Shown: positions 1 through 8,207, numbered from the stretch's first letter. The stretch: 13,814 nucleotides of DNA from an uncultured Lachnospiraceae bacterium (GCA_947631075.1 CANRJU010000043.1:1-13814); one strand, 5' to 3'. Translations and numbers: made by a program. Notes: generated from the letters alone by a model not told the origin.

Positions 1-105
1 AAGGGAAAGAAGTATTATGTACGCGTTAGGGCGTACAAAAAGGGAGGAGGAAAAAAGGCATACGGAAAGTGGAGCAAAATAAAGAAAGTGAAGATTAAGA
101 AATAA
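1..105 (+). CDS. C-terminal end of a secreted protein with lysine-rich Fn3-like tail (partial)
   Basis: Only the last 34 codons and a TAA stop (103-105) are in the window; the rest lies to the left. The visible residues contain GKKYYVRVRAYKK and GKWSK and are very rich in Lys, Tyr and Gly. This is the last two strands of a fibronectin-III-like domain followed by a basic tail, and it matches, nearly residue for residue, the ends of the proteins at 142-3003 and 5667-8033. By analogy with those two the complete protein is probably secreted and held at the cell surface, but its catalytic or binding part is not visible. The stop is 36 bases before the next start, with no terminator between, so both genes are probably in one operon. 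Confidence 0.8.
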   Translation, partial: KGKKYYVRVRAYKKGGGKKAYGKWSKIKKVKIKK

Positions 106-141
106 CAAAAGTAATGAAAAAAAGGACGAGGAGGAAACGAC

Positions 142-3003
142 GTGAAATTAACAAAAATGTTCGCGCTGTTGCTTGCCATTATATTGGCAGTGACGAGCAT
201 ACCTGAATACGCTTCGGCGGACTCTGGTATGATTGAGATAGGAAAGTGGGATTGTATCTATTTTGGCCGCTATTATCAAAATGATACCAATGGAGATGGC
301 AAGGTCAATTTATCGGATGAAATGGAACCTGTGCGGTGGCGTATTCTGTCCCGTTCGGGAAATCGTGCCTTGCTGTTGTCGGACAAGATACTGGATGCCG
401 GAAAATACAATGACAAGGACGAGAATTGCACATGGGAAACTTGTGGCATGCGAAAATGGCTGAATAATACGTTTTATAAGACAGCGTTTGATGAAAAAGA
501 ACAGGCGGCTATACAGACCAGGACAGTGGTAAACGTGGCGGCGGAGACCTTTCAGGGAGCAGAGGGCGGAAACCCGACGCAGGATAAGGTGTATTTATTG
601 TCGTATGATGAAGCAATGAACACCGGGTATGCGTTTGAATTTTGCGATAAATATCAGGCGTCGAACACAAGGTCAGCGAGCAATACTGCTTATGCGGCGA
701 CAAAGCCGTATCGGTATTCCAATACGGAGTCAGCGGATGCCTGGTGGCTGCGGGGACCGGGCGCGACAAATGATACGGCTATGTATGTATTTCCAGATGG
801 AGGAATCAGCGAAATTATGGATGTGGACACGGTGGCGGGCATACGTCCGGTTGTCTATGTGGATCTGTCCGATGATGAATTATGGTCGGATGCGGGAACA
901 GAGACGGCGCATGATTTTCCCAACGAAGGGGAAATAAACGGAGTTGAAAGCGGCGCGGAGGATGTTCCGATCATACCGGCAGAGCCAGAGGAGGATATGC
1001 CGGGCGAGGATTTGCCAGATGAAAGCTTGCCGAGTGATACCCCGGACGACAGCAGTTCAGACAGTGCAAACCCATCCCCCTCTCGTGTGGCTGAAAATCA
1101 TTTAAAATTTATGGAGTATTCATCGGAAGGAACCGTGGAGTCAAATGCAGGAAATTCTCACGGGTACGTAGATGAAAAACGCTGGGCACAGCCGGTTAAG
1201 GCTTATCTGAAAGAGACGGATAATGGGTTTATGCGTGTCGAGGCATACAGCGATTCAGTGGTTGTGGAAGAGTATTCGGATATCTTTCAGTTGACCGGGC
1301 AGCAAGAACTGGATATGGAATTGCCCCTGTTTGGCGGATGTTTTTGTGGAGATTCCTATAATTTTCTCGTATTCGGTCAGAACAATCCGGATGAGAGTGA
1401 TGAAACAGAAGTGATGCGTATTGTAAAATACGATACAGAATGGAATCGGTTAGACGCGGTGTCTGTTCGGGGAGCCAATACAAGTGTTCCGTTTGATGCC
1501 GGAAGCCTTCGGATGGCGGAGAGCCAGGATATGCTTTATATACATACTTGCCATGAGATGTATAAGTCTAATGATGGGGTGAATCACCAGGCCAATATGA
1601 CTTTTGTGCTGGATGAGTTGTCTATGACGATTCGTCAGAGCCAGTATGATGTAAAGAATATCAGCTTCGGTTATGTAAGCCATTCATTTAACCAATTTGT
1701 TAAGACAGACGGAAATTATCTGTATCGTCTGGATCACGGGGATGCGTATCCGAGGGCCGTTGTGCTGACGAGAGCGCAGACGGATGACATTTCATCCTGC
1801 ATTTCTCAAAATGTTCTGTCGATTGAAGGAAACCGGGGAGCGAATGATACCGGCGTTGAAGTAGGCGGATTTGAATTGGCAGGTAGCAGATTGATTGTAG
1901 CTGGCAACTCGGTTGCACAGGGAGAAGACTATTCCGCGTTTGCCCAGAGAAATATATTTGTTACATCAACAGATACAGAATTGGAAAATACGGAAATAAT
2001 CTGGCTGACAAATTATAAGGAGGGCTCAAAGAAAGAAGTGGGCAATCCCCATCTGGTTAGGGTTTCGGAAAATGAGCTCTACGTGCTCTGGGAAGAACAG
2101 GACGCGGAGAATTTCACTACTTTGAAGGTCGCGTGCATCAATGCCGCAGGAGTGTTGCAGGGCGACATACATACCCTGTATGCGAGGCTCGCGGGCTGTG
2201 CGCCGATTTACACCAAAAAAGGGGAAATTGTCTGGTATAAAAATACGGGATCGTCTCTTGTGTTCTACCACATTTCTCCAGACAAATTGGATGAGTATGA
2301 ATTTGAAGGGAGAGTGGAACTCAAAAATTGTCAGATTACACTGAAGCCGGAGCGAATGGAGTACACAATATATGACGCCTATAAGCCGGAAGTGTCAATT
2401 ACCTGTGGCGATTATGTGCTGAAAGTGAATGAGGATTATAGAATCTCGTATGATAATAATTATTCTGTGGGAACAGCAACGGTGACATTGACTGGAATGG
2501 AACTTTTTCGAGGCACAGAGACAAGGAACTTTGAAATTGTGGAAAAGAAATCGGATTCGTCGGATAATGCCGGTAACACAGGCAACACGGGTCAGACGCC
2601 ATCCCTGCCGTCAACCGGAAATTCCGGTCAGCAGACGGACGTCGATTTTGACTACGGTGGCGGATATACCGGATACTGGCCGGTAGGCAGTACCAGCAGT
2701 AAGAATAAAAAGGTAAAAAAGCCGGGGCGTGTGAAAATCCGTTATGTTTATGTCCAAAAGAAAAAGCTGGTAGTTTCGTGGAAGTGGAAGTCAAACGTGG
2801 CAGGCTTCCAGCTCCAATATGCGCAGAATAAAAAATTCACGAAAAAGAAAAAGACGAAATCTTTCGGAGAATATAAGTCGTCTGCAACAATTAAGGGACT
2901 GAAAAAAGGGAAGAAGTACTATGTCCGTGTCAGAGCGTATAGAAAGAAGAGCGGGAAAAAGCTGTGTGGAAAATGGAGTAAAGTGAAAGGAAGGAAAATA
3001 TGA
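142..3003 (+). CDS. Secreted multidomain surface protein with DUF6273, Ig-like and Fn3-like domains
   Basis: GTG start, preceded seven bases away by GAGGAGG (128-134). 953 residues. Residues 1-26 are a signal peptide (basic start, Leu/Ala/Ile core, ASA cleavage-like site). Residues about 28-245 look like DUF6273: IYFGRYYQ, PVRWRILS, ALLLSDKILD, TWETCGMRKWLNNTFY, AWWLRGPG and a closing GIRPVVYVDLS. An insertion at 48-60 (D48, N50, D52, G53, N56, D59) resembles a dockerin/EF-hand calcium loop. Residues 260-315 are an acidic, Pro/Ser-rich linker. Residues 320-720 are beta-rich and not recognised; a propeller-like fold is possible. Residues 725-803 resemble the small Ig-like repeat with a YDNNYSVGTATVTLTG core. 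A Gly/Asn/Thr linker and a Lys-rich Fn3-like domain (860-953) finish the protein. The function of DUF6273 is unknown; a wall-associated adhesin or scaffold is inferred. Codon use is more GC-rich than in the next gene. Confidence 0.9.
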   Translation: MKLTKMFALLLAIILAVTSIPEYASADSGMIEIGKWDCIYFGRYYQNDTNGDGKVNLSDEMEPVRWRILSRSGNRALLLSDKILDAGKYNDKDENCTWETCGMRKWLNNTFYKTAFDEKEQAAIQTRTVVNVAAETFQGAEGGNPTQDKVYLLSYDEAMNTGYAFEFCDKYQASNTRSASNTAYAATKPYRYSNTESADAWWLRGPGATNDTAMYVFPDGGISEIMDVDTVAGIRPVVYVDLSDDELWSDAGTETAHDFPNEGEINGVESGAEDVPIIPAEPEEDMPGEDLPDESLPSDTPDDSSSDSANPSPSRVAENHLKFMEYSSEGTVESNAGNSHGYVDEKRWAQPVKAYLKETDNGFMRVEAYSDSVVVEEYSDIFQLTGQQELDMELPLFGGCFCGDSYNFLVFGQNNPDESDETEVMRIVKYDTEWNRLDAVSVRGANTSVPFDAGSLRMAESQDMLYIHTCHEMYKSNDGVNHQANMTFVLDELSMTIRQSQYDVKNISFGYVSHSFNQFVKTDGNYLYRLDHGDAYPRAVVLTRAQTDDISSCISQNVLSIEGNRGANDTGVEVGGFELAGSRLIVAGNSVAQGEDYSAFAQRNIFVTSTDTELENTEIIWLTNYKEGSKKEVGNPHLVRVSENELYVLWEEQDAENFTTLKVACINAAGVLQGDIHTLYARLAGCAPIYTKKGEIVWYKNTGSSLVFYHISPDKLDEYEFEGRVELKNCQITLKPERMEYTIYDAYKPEVSITCGDYVLKVNEDYRISYDNNYSVGTATVTLTGMELFRGTETRNFEIVEKKSDSSDNAGNTGNTGQTPSLPSTGNSGQQTDVDFDYGGGYTGYWPVGSTSSKNKKVKKPGRVKIRYVYVQKKKLVVSWKWKSNVAGFQLQYAQNKKFTKKKKTKSFGEYKSSATIKGLKKGKKYYVRVRAYRKKSGKKLCGKWSKVKGRKI

Positions 3004-4643
3004 ATAGGATAAATAAAATTTTTGCTGCAGTTACAGTATGTGTTTTAGTTATTTCATTGTTATGTATGTCTTCGCCTGTTATAGTTGCGGCTGCAACGCC
3101 GGTAAAATTGAAGAAGAATACTGCGAGACTTGTGATTATAAAAAAAGAAGGAAAGGAAGTATGCGGGAAGACAAAAATTAAAGTCCAAAAATCAGCTGGA
3201 GTTAAAATTAAGAAAGTCAATTATAAGGTAAAAAACAAAAAAATTGCCAGTGTCACCCCAAAAGGAGTAGTTACTGCGAAAAAGAAGGGACAAACTCAAA
3301 TAAATGTAACAGTAGTATATAAAAAAGGTAAGAAGACAAAAAGCAAAAAAATAATTTTTAAAATAAGTGTGACGGAAGAGGAAGAGAAAGAAAATACTGC
3401 TGATACTCCTTCAACGCAACCAAGTGACGAATCGGAAGATGAAAATACAGGGCTGGAAAACAGTGAGTTAGTAGCTATTGAATCAGAATATAATGACGCA
3501 GTGGTAGTTCAGGGAAGAGAAATGGGAATTGCAGATCAGTTAGGAAGAGTATATGCAACTTATTCTGACGGAACAAAAAAAGAAATTCCGTTTGCAGCTG
3601 GAGGTTATGATATTTCAATGTCAGATATTGATTATAATACACCGGGTGAATATACAGCGACATTATATCCCATGATTCATAACAATATCAAAAAGAATAT
3701 AACGGTGACGGTTGCGGAAAAACAAACATGGGAGGATTTTGAATATGTAACAGACGGGAAGATTGCTTATATTTTGAGTTATACTGGAAATGACAGCGAA
3801 TTATATATTCCAGATACAATAAATGGAATTTTGGTTATCAATGCGTGTGTTAGATATGAAGATGGAGGTATAGGATTTACCAGTAGGAGGGTACCCAAAG
3901 GAGCCAGATATTTCTCATGTGAATTTGAAAACCAGTTAGAAGAAATAATTGTGAGCCCGGATAATTTGCGGTATTCCTCAAAAGATGGAGTGTTATTTAA
4001 CAAGGAGCAAGATGTGCTGATAGCATATCCGAGTAGTAAGCGAACGGAAAATTATATAATTCCTGATACAGTAAAGACAATAGAAAAGTTTGCTTTTTTG
4101 AATACGGGCTCTTTTTTGAAAACAATCACTATACCAGCATCTGTACAGATGTTGGATGGAAAATCTATTTATTCTGAATGGGAGGAGACAAATTTACAAG
4201 AGGTAAATGTTGATGCAAATAATAAAAATTACAAGTCGGAAGAGGGTGTTTTGTTTTCAAAGGATATGAAAGAAATTCTTTATTATCCGAAAGAAAAGAA
4301 AGACATAAAGTATGTTATTCCAGAAGGCGTGGAAAGTATTTATAGTAATTTTATGAATATGAATCCATATGTAGAAAGTGTTGTTATACCCGACTCAGTT
4401 CATACTGTGGGTTATCCGGTTTTTAGTACGCCTAATTTGAAAAATGTATATTTGGAGATGACCGAATATCGAGGAGGATCTCATCGTTATGATCAATGGG
4501 GAGTGAGAGATTTTTTGGAATCGCGTGATACCGATGTGGTTTTTTATGTTCGCAATAAAAAGAATAGAGAAGCCATTTTAGAGGAATTAGCTGGATATAG
4601 CTATGATTTCGATGTTTCGATTTCTGAAAAATATGATTGGTGA
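3000..4643 (+). CDS. Secreted BspA-like leucine-rich repeat protein with bacterial Ig-like domains
   Basis: ATG overlaps the previous stop in ATGA (3000-3003), so translation is probably coupled; AAGGAAGG lies just upstream. 547 residues. A signal peptide spans about 1-31 (core ending VIVAAA). Residues about 35-125 are a Big2-like Ig domain, seen in KIASVTPKGVVTAKKKGQTQ. An acidic linker follows (126-155). Residues 157-238 resemble a second bacterial Ig type (VYATYSDGTKKEI, NTPGEYTATL). Residues about 248-515 hold BspA-type LRR_5 repeats, with the recurring pattern SxDGVLFNKxxxxLxxYP and IPDTVKTIEKFAF. Proteins of this type are surface adhesins or carbohydrate/host-protein binders; the ligand here cannot be read. 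It lacks the Fn3-like tail of its neighbours. Its DNA is clearly more A/T-rich than that of the gene it overlaps, which suggests a different origin. Confidence 0.88.
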   Translation: MNRINKIFAAVTVCVLVISLLCMSSPVIVAAATPVKLKKNTARLVIIKKEGKEVCGKTKIKVQKSAGVKIKKVNYKVKNKKIASVTPKGVVTAKKKGQTQINVTVVYKKGKKTKSKKIIFKISVTEEEEKENTADTPSTQPSDESEDENTGLENSELVAIESEYNDAVVVQGREMGIADQLGRVYATYSDGTKKEIPFAAGGYDISMSDIDYNTPGEYTATLYPMIHNNIKKNITVTVAEKQTWEDFEYVTDGKIAYILSYTGNDSELYIPDTINGILVINACVRYEDGGIGFTSRRVPKGARYFSCEFENQLEEIIVSPDNLRYSSKDGVLFNKEQDVLIAYPSSKRTENYIIPDTVKTIEKFAFLNTGSFLKTITIPASVQMLDGKSIYSEWEETNLQEVNVDANNKNYKSEEGVLFSKDMKEILYYPKEKKDIKYVIPEGVESIYSNFMNMNPYVESVVIPDSVHTVGYPVFSTPNLKNVYLEMTEYRGGSHRYDQWGVRDFLESRDTDVVFYVRNKKNREAILEELAGYSYDFDVSISEKYDW

Positions 4644-4669
4644 ATAGCAAATAGTAAGATAGTTCCTGT

Positions 4670-4749
4670 ATCACAGTAAATGTTTTGGCAGGAGATAATG
4701 AAAAACAAAATGGGAGCAGCGTTCATGTATAATAATCACAGAATCACAG
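4670..4749 (+). promoter_or_regulatory. Intergenic region with three ATCACAG copies and a TATAAT box
   Basis: ATCACAG occurs at 4670-4676, 4735-4741 and 4743-4749, the last two eight bases apart. TATAAT at 4728-4733 is a possible -10 box, 36 bases before the start of the 125-residue protein gene, but no convincing -35 is seen at 16-18 bases. The 13-base string around this box (4725-4737) is repeated exactly at 5633-5645 before the CHAP gene. Regulatory meaning is inferred only. Confidence 0.3.
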
Positions 4750-4768
4750 TGATGAAAAGGAGGTCAAT

Positions 4769-5146
4769 ATGAAAGGAAAATTTTGTGTTTTTATGTCGTT
4801 GTCGTTGGCAATGTGCCTGATTGTAGGAGCTTTGGCGATTCGGGAGCCGCAGAAGGCATCTGCGTATGCCGAAATGTATCAGGTAAATGGGGAGTATACC
4901 ATAACGAATACACAATTGGTTACAAAGTGCAGGCTGGACGGTGATGAGTCGGGTCTGAAAAAGAAAGTCCGCACATTTGCCATAACGCCTAAGACCAAAA
5001 TACAAAAGATGTCTGCCAGCGGCAGTAAAAAAACCACTCTCAAAGGAAAAGCAAGACAAAAAATGATTAAGAAACTGAACAAGAAAAATCTTACAATTCA
5101 GTTCAGTTTTAAGAATGGGAAAGTGCTTCTGATCAATATTATTTGA
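4769..5146 (+). CDS. Small secreted protein of unknown function
   Basis: ATG is preceded by a strong AAGGAGG site at the right distance. 125 residues. Residues 1-33 are a signal peptide or N-terminal anchor (MKGKF, then a Leu/Ala/Val/Ile core, then KASAYA as a likely cleavage site). The mature part, about 90 residues, begins EMYQVNGEYTITNTQLV and is basic; its middle is Lys/Ser/Thr-rich (GSKKTTLKGKARQKMIKKL) and it ends in a beta-like segment. No known domain is recognised, and there is no sortase signal or lipobox. It lies between two genes for large secreted proteins on the same strand and is followed by a hairpin terminator, so it is probably the last gene of the first secretome block or a short unit of its own. 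The reading frame and signal peptide make a real gene likely; the role is unknown. Confidence 0.72.
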   Translation: MKGKFCVFMSLSLAMCLIVGALAIREPQKASAYAEMYQVNGEYTITNTQLVTKCRLDGDESGLKKKVRTFAITPKTKIQKMSASGSKKTTLKGKARQKMIKKLNKKNLTIQFSFKNGKVLLINII

Positions 5147-5166
5147 TTGAGCTGAGAGAGTTTTTG

Positions 5167-5204
5167 GAGAATGCTTAGTGCTGCGGTGCAGCACGGGCAT
5201 TCTC
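5167..5204 (+). terminator. Branched hairpin, probable terminator after the 125-residue protein gene
   Basis: GAGAATGC (5167-5174) pairs with GCATTCTC (5197-5204), and inside it GTGCTGC (5178-5184) pairs with GCAGCAC (5188-5194). The tail TTATTT is short. It lies 21 bases after the stop. Confidence 0.7.
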
Positions 5205-5231
5205 TTATTTGAAATGTTGAGGTGCGATTGA

Positions 5232-5611
5232 TATGAGAAGAATCAGAAAAAAATTTATGACAGACATACATATACATCTTCTGTTGAATCTCTGGAAATT
5301 GAGAGGAGAAGCACGGAAGATGGCATGGATGATGCGTTTTGTGTATTGAATTTGACAGATGATAGGATGGTAAATTGCAGTGGGAGTATGTGTTAGATGA
5401 CGGGCGTGGTGGCAGGACAGCTTCTGGAATAGAGGAAATGCCCAAATATAAAACAGGAACGCCGCTTAATCCAGAAGCTGAATCAGGGCCAGCTTCTTTG
5501 GCAGAGGGGAGGTTGAGGATGCATGCAGAAGTAGGATATAGGATGAAATTTAAAAAAGACACTGTATATCTAAGTTATGCTGACAGTGAATATCGCTTAA
5601 AAAAAGCATAA
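5232..5611 (+). pseudogene. Frameshifted remnant of an unrecognised gene
   Basis: Between the terminator at 5204 and the CHAP gene there is no clean gene, but two reading frames look like parts of one protein. The frame from 5232 reads as protein-like sequence (IYDRHTYTSSVESLEIERRS, then DGMDDAFCVLNLTDD) up to a TAG at 5394. A second frame, open from 5366, continues DGKLQWEYVLDDGRGGR and runs to TAA at 5609-5611, ending YLSYADSEYRLKKA. One base added or lost near 5360-5370 would join them. The only nearby ATG (5233) is in a third frame, so a second lesion near the start is likely. Joined, it would be about 125 codons. A 78-codon gene from TTG at 5375 (weak GGATGG upstream) is the alternative. 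No family is recognised. Confidence 0.38.
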
Positions 5612-5632
5612 AAGCTGTTTTCATTAACGAAT

Positions 5633-5645
5633 ATGTATAATAATC
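5633..5645 (+). promoter_or_regulatory. Possible -10 region of the CHAP gene
   Basis: TATAAT (5636-5641) lies 25 bases before the start codon, with GAGGAGG at 5656-5662 in the leader. The 13 bases from 5633 are identical to those at 4725-4737 upstream of the other secreted-protein gene. No good -35 hexamer is visible, so confidence is low. Confidence 0.35.
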
Positions 5646-5666
5646 GTAATGATATGAGGAGGAAGA

Positions 5667-8033
5667 ATGATGAAGAAAAGAATTATAACAAGTATATTTT
5701 TTTTGCTTTTAATTTTTCCAATAGTAAGTGGAAAAGAAGCAAAAGCTGCAACGATTAGAAACAATGGTTTAGGGGGGATTGTTATTGACATAAATAATGC
5801 CCCTTATAATGATTCGCGCTGGAGAGCGTATGGAGATCCTTATGGTTCAGGAGGCTGTACTTGGTTTGTTGGTGCAAGAGTAATGCAACTGACAGGAAAA
5901 GGCTCATATAATACTCAGGTAGGAAGAACGTGGTATAATAGTTATGGAGCGAGTTTGGGCTTTTCAACGGGGCAAACGATTAAGGCTCCGGCGGTAATCT
6001 GCTGGAGTGGGCATGTTGCCATCTTGGAAAAAATTGAGGGAAATACCGCCTATATCAGTGAAGGGGGAAATTCAACTTGTCCCGGAAATAGTTATACAAC
6101 AATTAAAACAGTTCCGGTGGGAAATGTTGCGGGCTTAAATGGCGGATTTATAGGATATGTGTATCTTGGAGTTAATCAGAAAAATGACACAACCGCACCG
6201 CAAATTTCCAATATTAAAGTGTCCGACGTGAACAGGGATGGCTACACTGTGACTTGTACAGTTAGTGATAATGTAGGAGTGACAAAAGTATTGTTTCCTT
6301 CATGGAACGTTAATAAGCATACAGGGTATGACGCTGTCTGGCTTTCGGGAACGATTTCCGGGAATACTGCCAGCTGTCGGGTCAATATTATCGGCTTGAA
6401 GTCTGGGCTTGTAGAGGGAACGTATTTGACGCATATATACGCTTATGACGCAACGGGGAATTACTCCAGCGCATCCTCTGGAGGCGTATTTATTGACCGT
6501 ACAAACCCTGTAATATCAGATGTGTCAATCATGGATTTGAACAGTGATGGGTACACAGTGCGTTGCAAGGCGACAGATGCGAATGGTATTGACCGGGTGC
6601 AGTTCCCGACATGGACAGGAACCAATGGTCAGGATGATCTTGCGAAAGATTGGGGAACCAATAAAGAAGTGATGGGCACTCTTAAAAATGATGGATACTA
6701 TTATTTTCAAGTGAAAAAGGGACTGCACAATAATGAAAGTAAATCTTATATTACACATATTTATGCGTATGACAAATATGGAAACAGTGTCGCGTTCAGT
6801 AGTGCCGCTACCAGTGGGATTAACCTTCCGGAGAAAATCAAATACACTGTAAGCACAGGAGAAGTAGTTAAGGTAACAGATACACTTGTTGTGGTGTCTG
6901 GCAGCATCTCCCCGGATACGAAAACGGATCTGTGGGGCTGTTATCTAGGAACCAGCGAGACAGAAATGAAAAAATACACCGCTGACAAGGGAATCTCAGG
7001 AACCTCAGAGATGAAAGTCCGAGTGGAAAATTTAAGTCCGGGGACCAATTATTATTACAAGATGTGGGCTATGATTGATGGGGTGGAAAGTGTTGGCGAA
7101 ATTAAAAAATTTACCACTGCGCTGCCTGCACCGAATGAGACAGCAAAGCCGGAGAAAAGCAAATACACTGTAAGTACAGGAAATATTGTTGAGGTAACAG
7201 ATACACTTGTTGTGGTGTCTGGAAGCATTTCACCGGATGCAAAGATGAATCTGTGGGGCTGTTATCTGGGAACCAGTGAGTCAGCGATGATAAAGTACAC
7301 CGCTAATAATGGGATTTCGGGAACAGCAGCAATGAGATTGCGAATAAAAGAGTTAAAACCAGGAACTACTTATTATTACAAAATGTGGGCGATCGTTGAT
7401 GGGGTGGAAAGCGTTGGCGAGATTAAGAAATTTGCAACTGCGCTGCCCGCACCGAGTGTTCAGGTAAAAGAAACAAGTCTGAAAACTGGTGATGCGCCAG
7501 GCATCACATGGACTTCCGTGAATCAGGCGGATTATTATGTGGCAAGTCTGTGTAATAATGCCGGTACGGTGGTTGAACAGTCACCGAAGCTGATGAATGC
7601 TACCAATTTTGCGTATAATTTTAAGCCCTTATTGAAGACGGGAATTTATTATGTTTATGTGGAATCATATAATAATGCAGGATTTAAAGGAAAATCCCCG
7701 GTCACAGCGATAAATTGCGGAGGAACTGGCAGTTCGGCTCAAAGTGGAGGAAACTCGTGGAATAATAGTTCCTCCTCGTCCAATTCAAAGAAAGGCTCGG
7801 TACATATTTCATGGAAATCACAGAAAGGAGCCTCCGGTTATCAGGTTCAGTGCTCAACGAATAACAGATTTACTCAAATTAAGGCGAATTGTTTTGTTAA
7901 GAAAAATTCTGTTGTTATCAATAGCCTTAAGAAAGGGAAAAAGTATTATATTCGGATAAGAAAATATAAGACTCGCGCTGGAAAAAAATCGTATGGAAAA
8001 TGGGGAAAAACCACAAAAGTAAAGGCAAAGTAA
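5667..8033 (+). CDS. Secreted CHAP-domain peptidoglycan hydrolase with GBS Bsp-like and Fn3-like repeats
   Basis: 788 residues. Start ATG at 5667, or the adjacent ATG at 5670, which has the better spacing (7 bases) to GAGGAGG. Residues 1-28 are a signal peptide ending AKA. Residues about 45-168 are a CHAP domain: catalytic Cys64 in GGCTWFVGARV, His116 in WSGHVAILE, and Glu132 in YISEGGNS as probable third residue. CHAP enzymes cut peptidoglycan as amidases or endopeptidases. Residues about 176-277 and 280-380 are two GBS Bsp-like repeats, each with TAPQIS/TNPVIS, DGYTV and THIYAYD. Two nearly identical Fn3-like repeats follow (392-489 and 499-596), then a third, diverged one (597-684), a Ser/Gly/Asn linker, and the Lys-rich Fn3-like tail (about 708-788) shared with the proteins at 1-105 and 142-3003. 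It probably acts outside the cell, in wall remodelling or against neighbours; no immunity gene is evident. A GC-rich hairpin follows the stop. Confidence 0.9.
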   Translation: MMKKRIITSIFFLLLIFPIVSGKEAKAATIRNNGLGGIVIDINNAPYNDSRWRAYGDPYGSGGCTWFVGARVMQLTGKGSYNTQVGRTWYNSYGASLGFSTGQTIKAPAVICWSGHVAILEKIEGNTAYISEGGNSTCPGNSYTTIKTVPVGNVAGLNGGFIGYVYLGVNQKNDTTAPQISNIKVSDVNRDGYTVTCTVSDNVGVTKVLFPSWNVNKHTGYDAVWLSGTISGNTASCRVNIIGLKSGLVEGTYLTHIYAYDATGNYSSASSGGVFIDRTNPVISDVSIMDLNSDGYTVRCKATDANGIDRVQFPTWTGTNGQDDLAKDWGTNKEVMGTLKNDGYYYFQVKKGLHNNESKSYITHIYAYDKYGNSVAFSSAATSGINLPEKIKYTVSTGEVVKVTDTLVVVSGSISPDTKTDLWGCYLGTSETEMKKYTADKGISGTSEMKVRVENLSPGTNYYYKMWAMIDGVESVGEIKKFTTALPAPNETAKPEKSKYTVSTGNIVEVTDTLVVVSGSISPDAKMNLWGCYLGTSESAMIKYTANNGISGTAAMRLRIKELKPGTTYYYKMWAIVDGVESVGEIKKFATALPAPSVQVKETSLKTGDAPGITWTSVNQADYYVASLCNNAGTVVEQSPKLMNATNFAYNFKPLLKTGIYYVYVESYNNAGFKGKSPVTAINCGGTGSSAQSGGNSWNNSSSSSNSKKGSVHISWKSQKGASGYQVQCSTNNRFTQIKANCFVKKNSVVINSLKKGKKYYIRIRKYKTRAGKKSYGKWGKTTKVKAK
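6840..7454 (+). repeat. In-gene tandem repeat of an Fn3-like module
   Basis: Two units, 6840-7133 and 7161-7454, start 321 bases apart and are very similar at the DNA level, including a shared exact run of 29 bases starting with GTAACAGATACACTTG. The proteins share VTDTLVVVSGSISPD, LWGCYLGTSE, YYYKMWA and DGVESVGEIKKF. Unit number may vary between strains by slippage or recombination. Confidence 0.85.
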
Positions 8034-8054
8034 TAGAGATTATATGGATTTATT

Positions 8055-8078
8055 AACGGGGCGGATTTCCGCCCCGTT
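8055..8078 (+). terminator. GC-rich hairpin after the CHAP gene
   Basis: A perfect 10-bp stem, AACGGGGCGG (8055-8064) and CCGCCCCGTT (8069-8078), has a four-base loop and sits 21 bases after the stop. The T-tract is poor, but position and stability suggest a terminator. Confidence 0.7.
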
Positions 8079-8100
8079 GTTGCTTTATAGAAAGTTTTTC

Positions 8101-8129
8101 TTGTTGCGCATTATGACTTGGGTTATAAT
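8101..8129 (+). promoter_or_regulatory. Promoter of the mntA unit, copy of the promoter at 9463
   Basis: TTGTTG (8101-8106), a 17-base spacer, and TATAAT (8124-8129). The block 8095-8135 is nearly identical to 9457-9497, upstream of the intact HEPN-type gene, so this promoter came from a copy of that unit and now reads into mntA. Confidence 0.72.
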
Positions 8130-8207
8130 GTATCATGTAACAATAATCTTTTTGTTCGATGAGCTGAAAATAGAAATTGAGACGCATTGGATCGTGGATA
8201 AAGGGAA
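8130..8207 (+). pseudogene. Remnant of a HEPN-type nucleotidyltransferase substrate-binding gene (both ends, middle deleted)
   Basis: Just after the promoter copy, the sequence jumps from the 5' leader of the gene seen intact at 9523-9927 to its 3' end. From about 8146 the bases match 9862 onward and encode FLFDELKIEIETHWIVDK, against FLFDELKTEIETHWIVDK in the intact protein. About 350 bases of the middle are missing. The fused frame is open from an ATG that overlaps the -10 box, so it cannot be translated from there and no other start exists; the stretch is now an untranslated leader for mntA. A small hairpin (GCAAAAT 8214-8220 with ATTTTGC 8225-8231) follows. Confidence 0.75.

Noticed and set aside
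2399..2794. Minus-strand open frame of 131 codons inside the DUF6273 protein gene
   Set aside because: Low-complexity translation opposite a well-supported gene, with no start signals.
3000..3099. Lipoprotein signal in the BspA-like protein (Cys22 after SLL)
   Set aside because: The residues before the Cys lack the small residue of a lipobox, and a normal signal peptide cleavage site follows.
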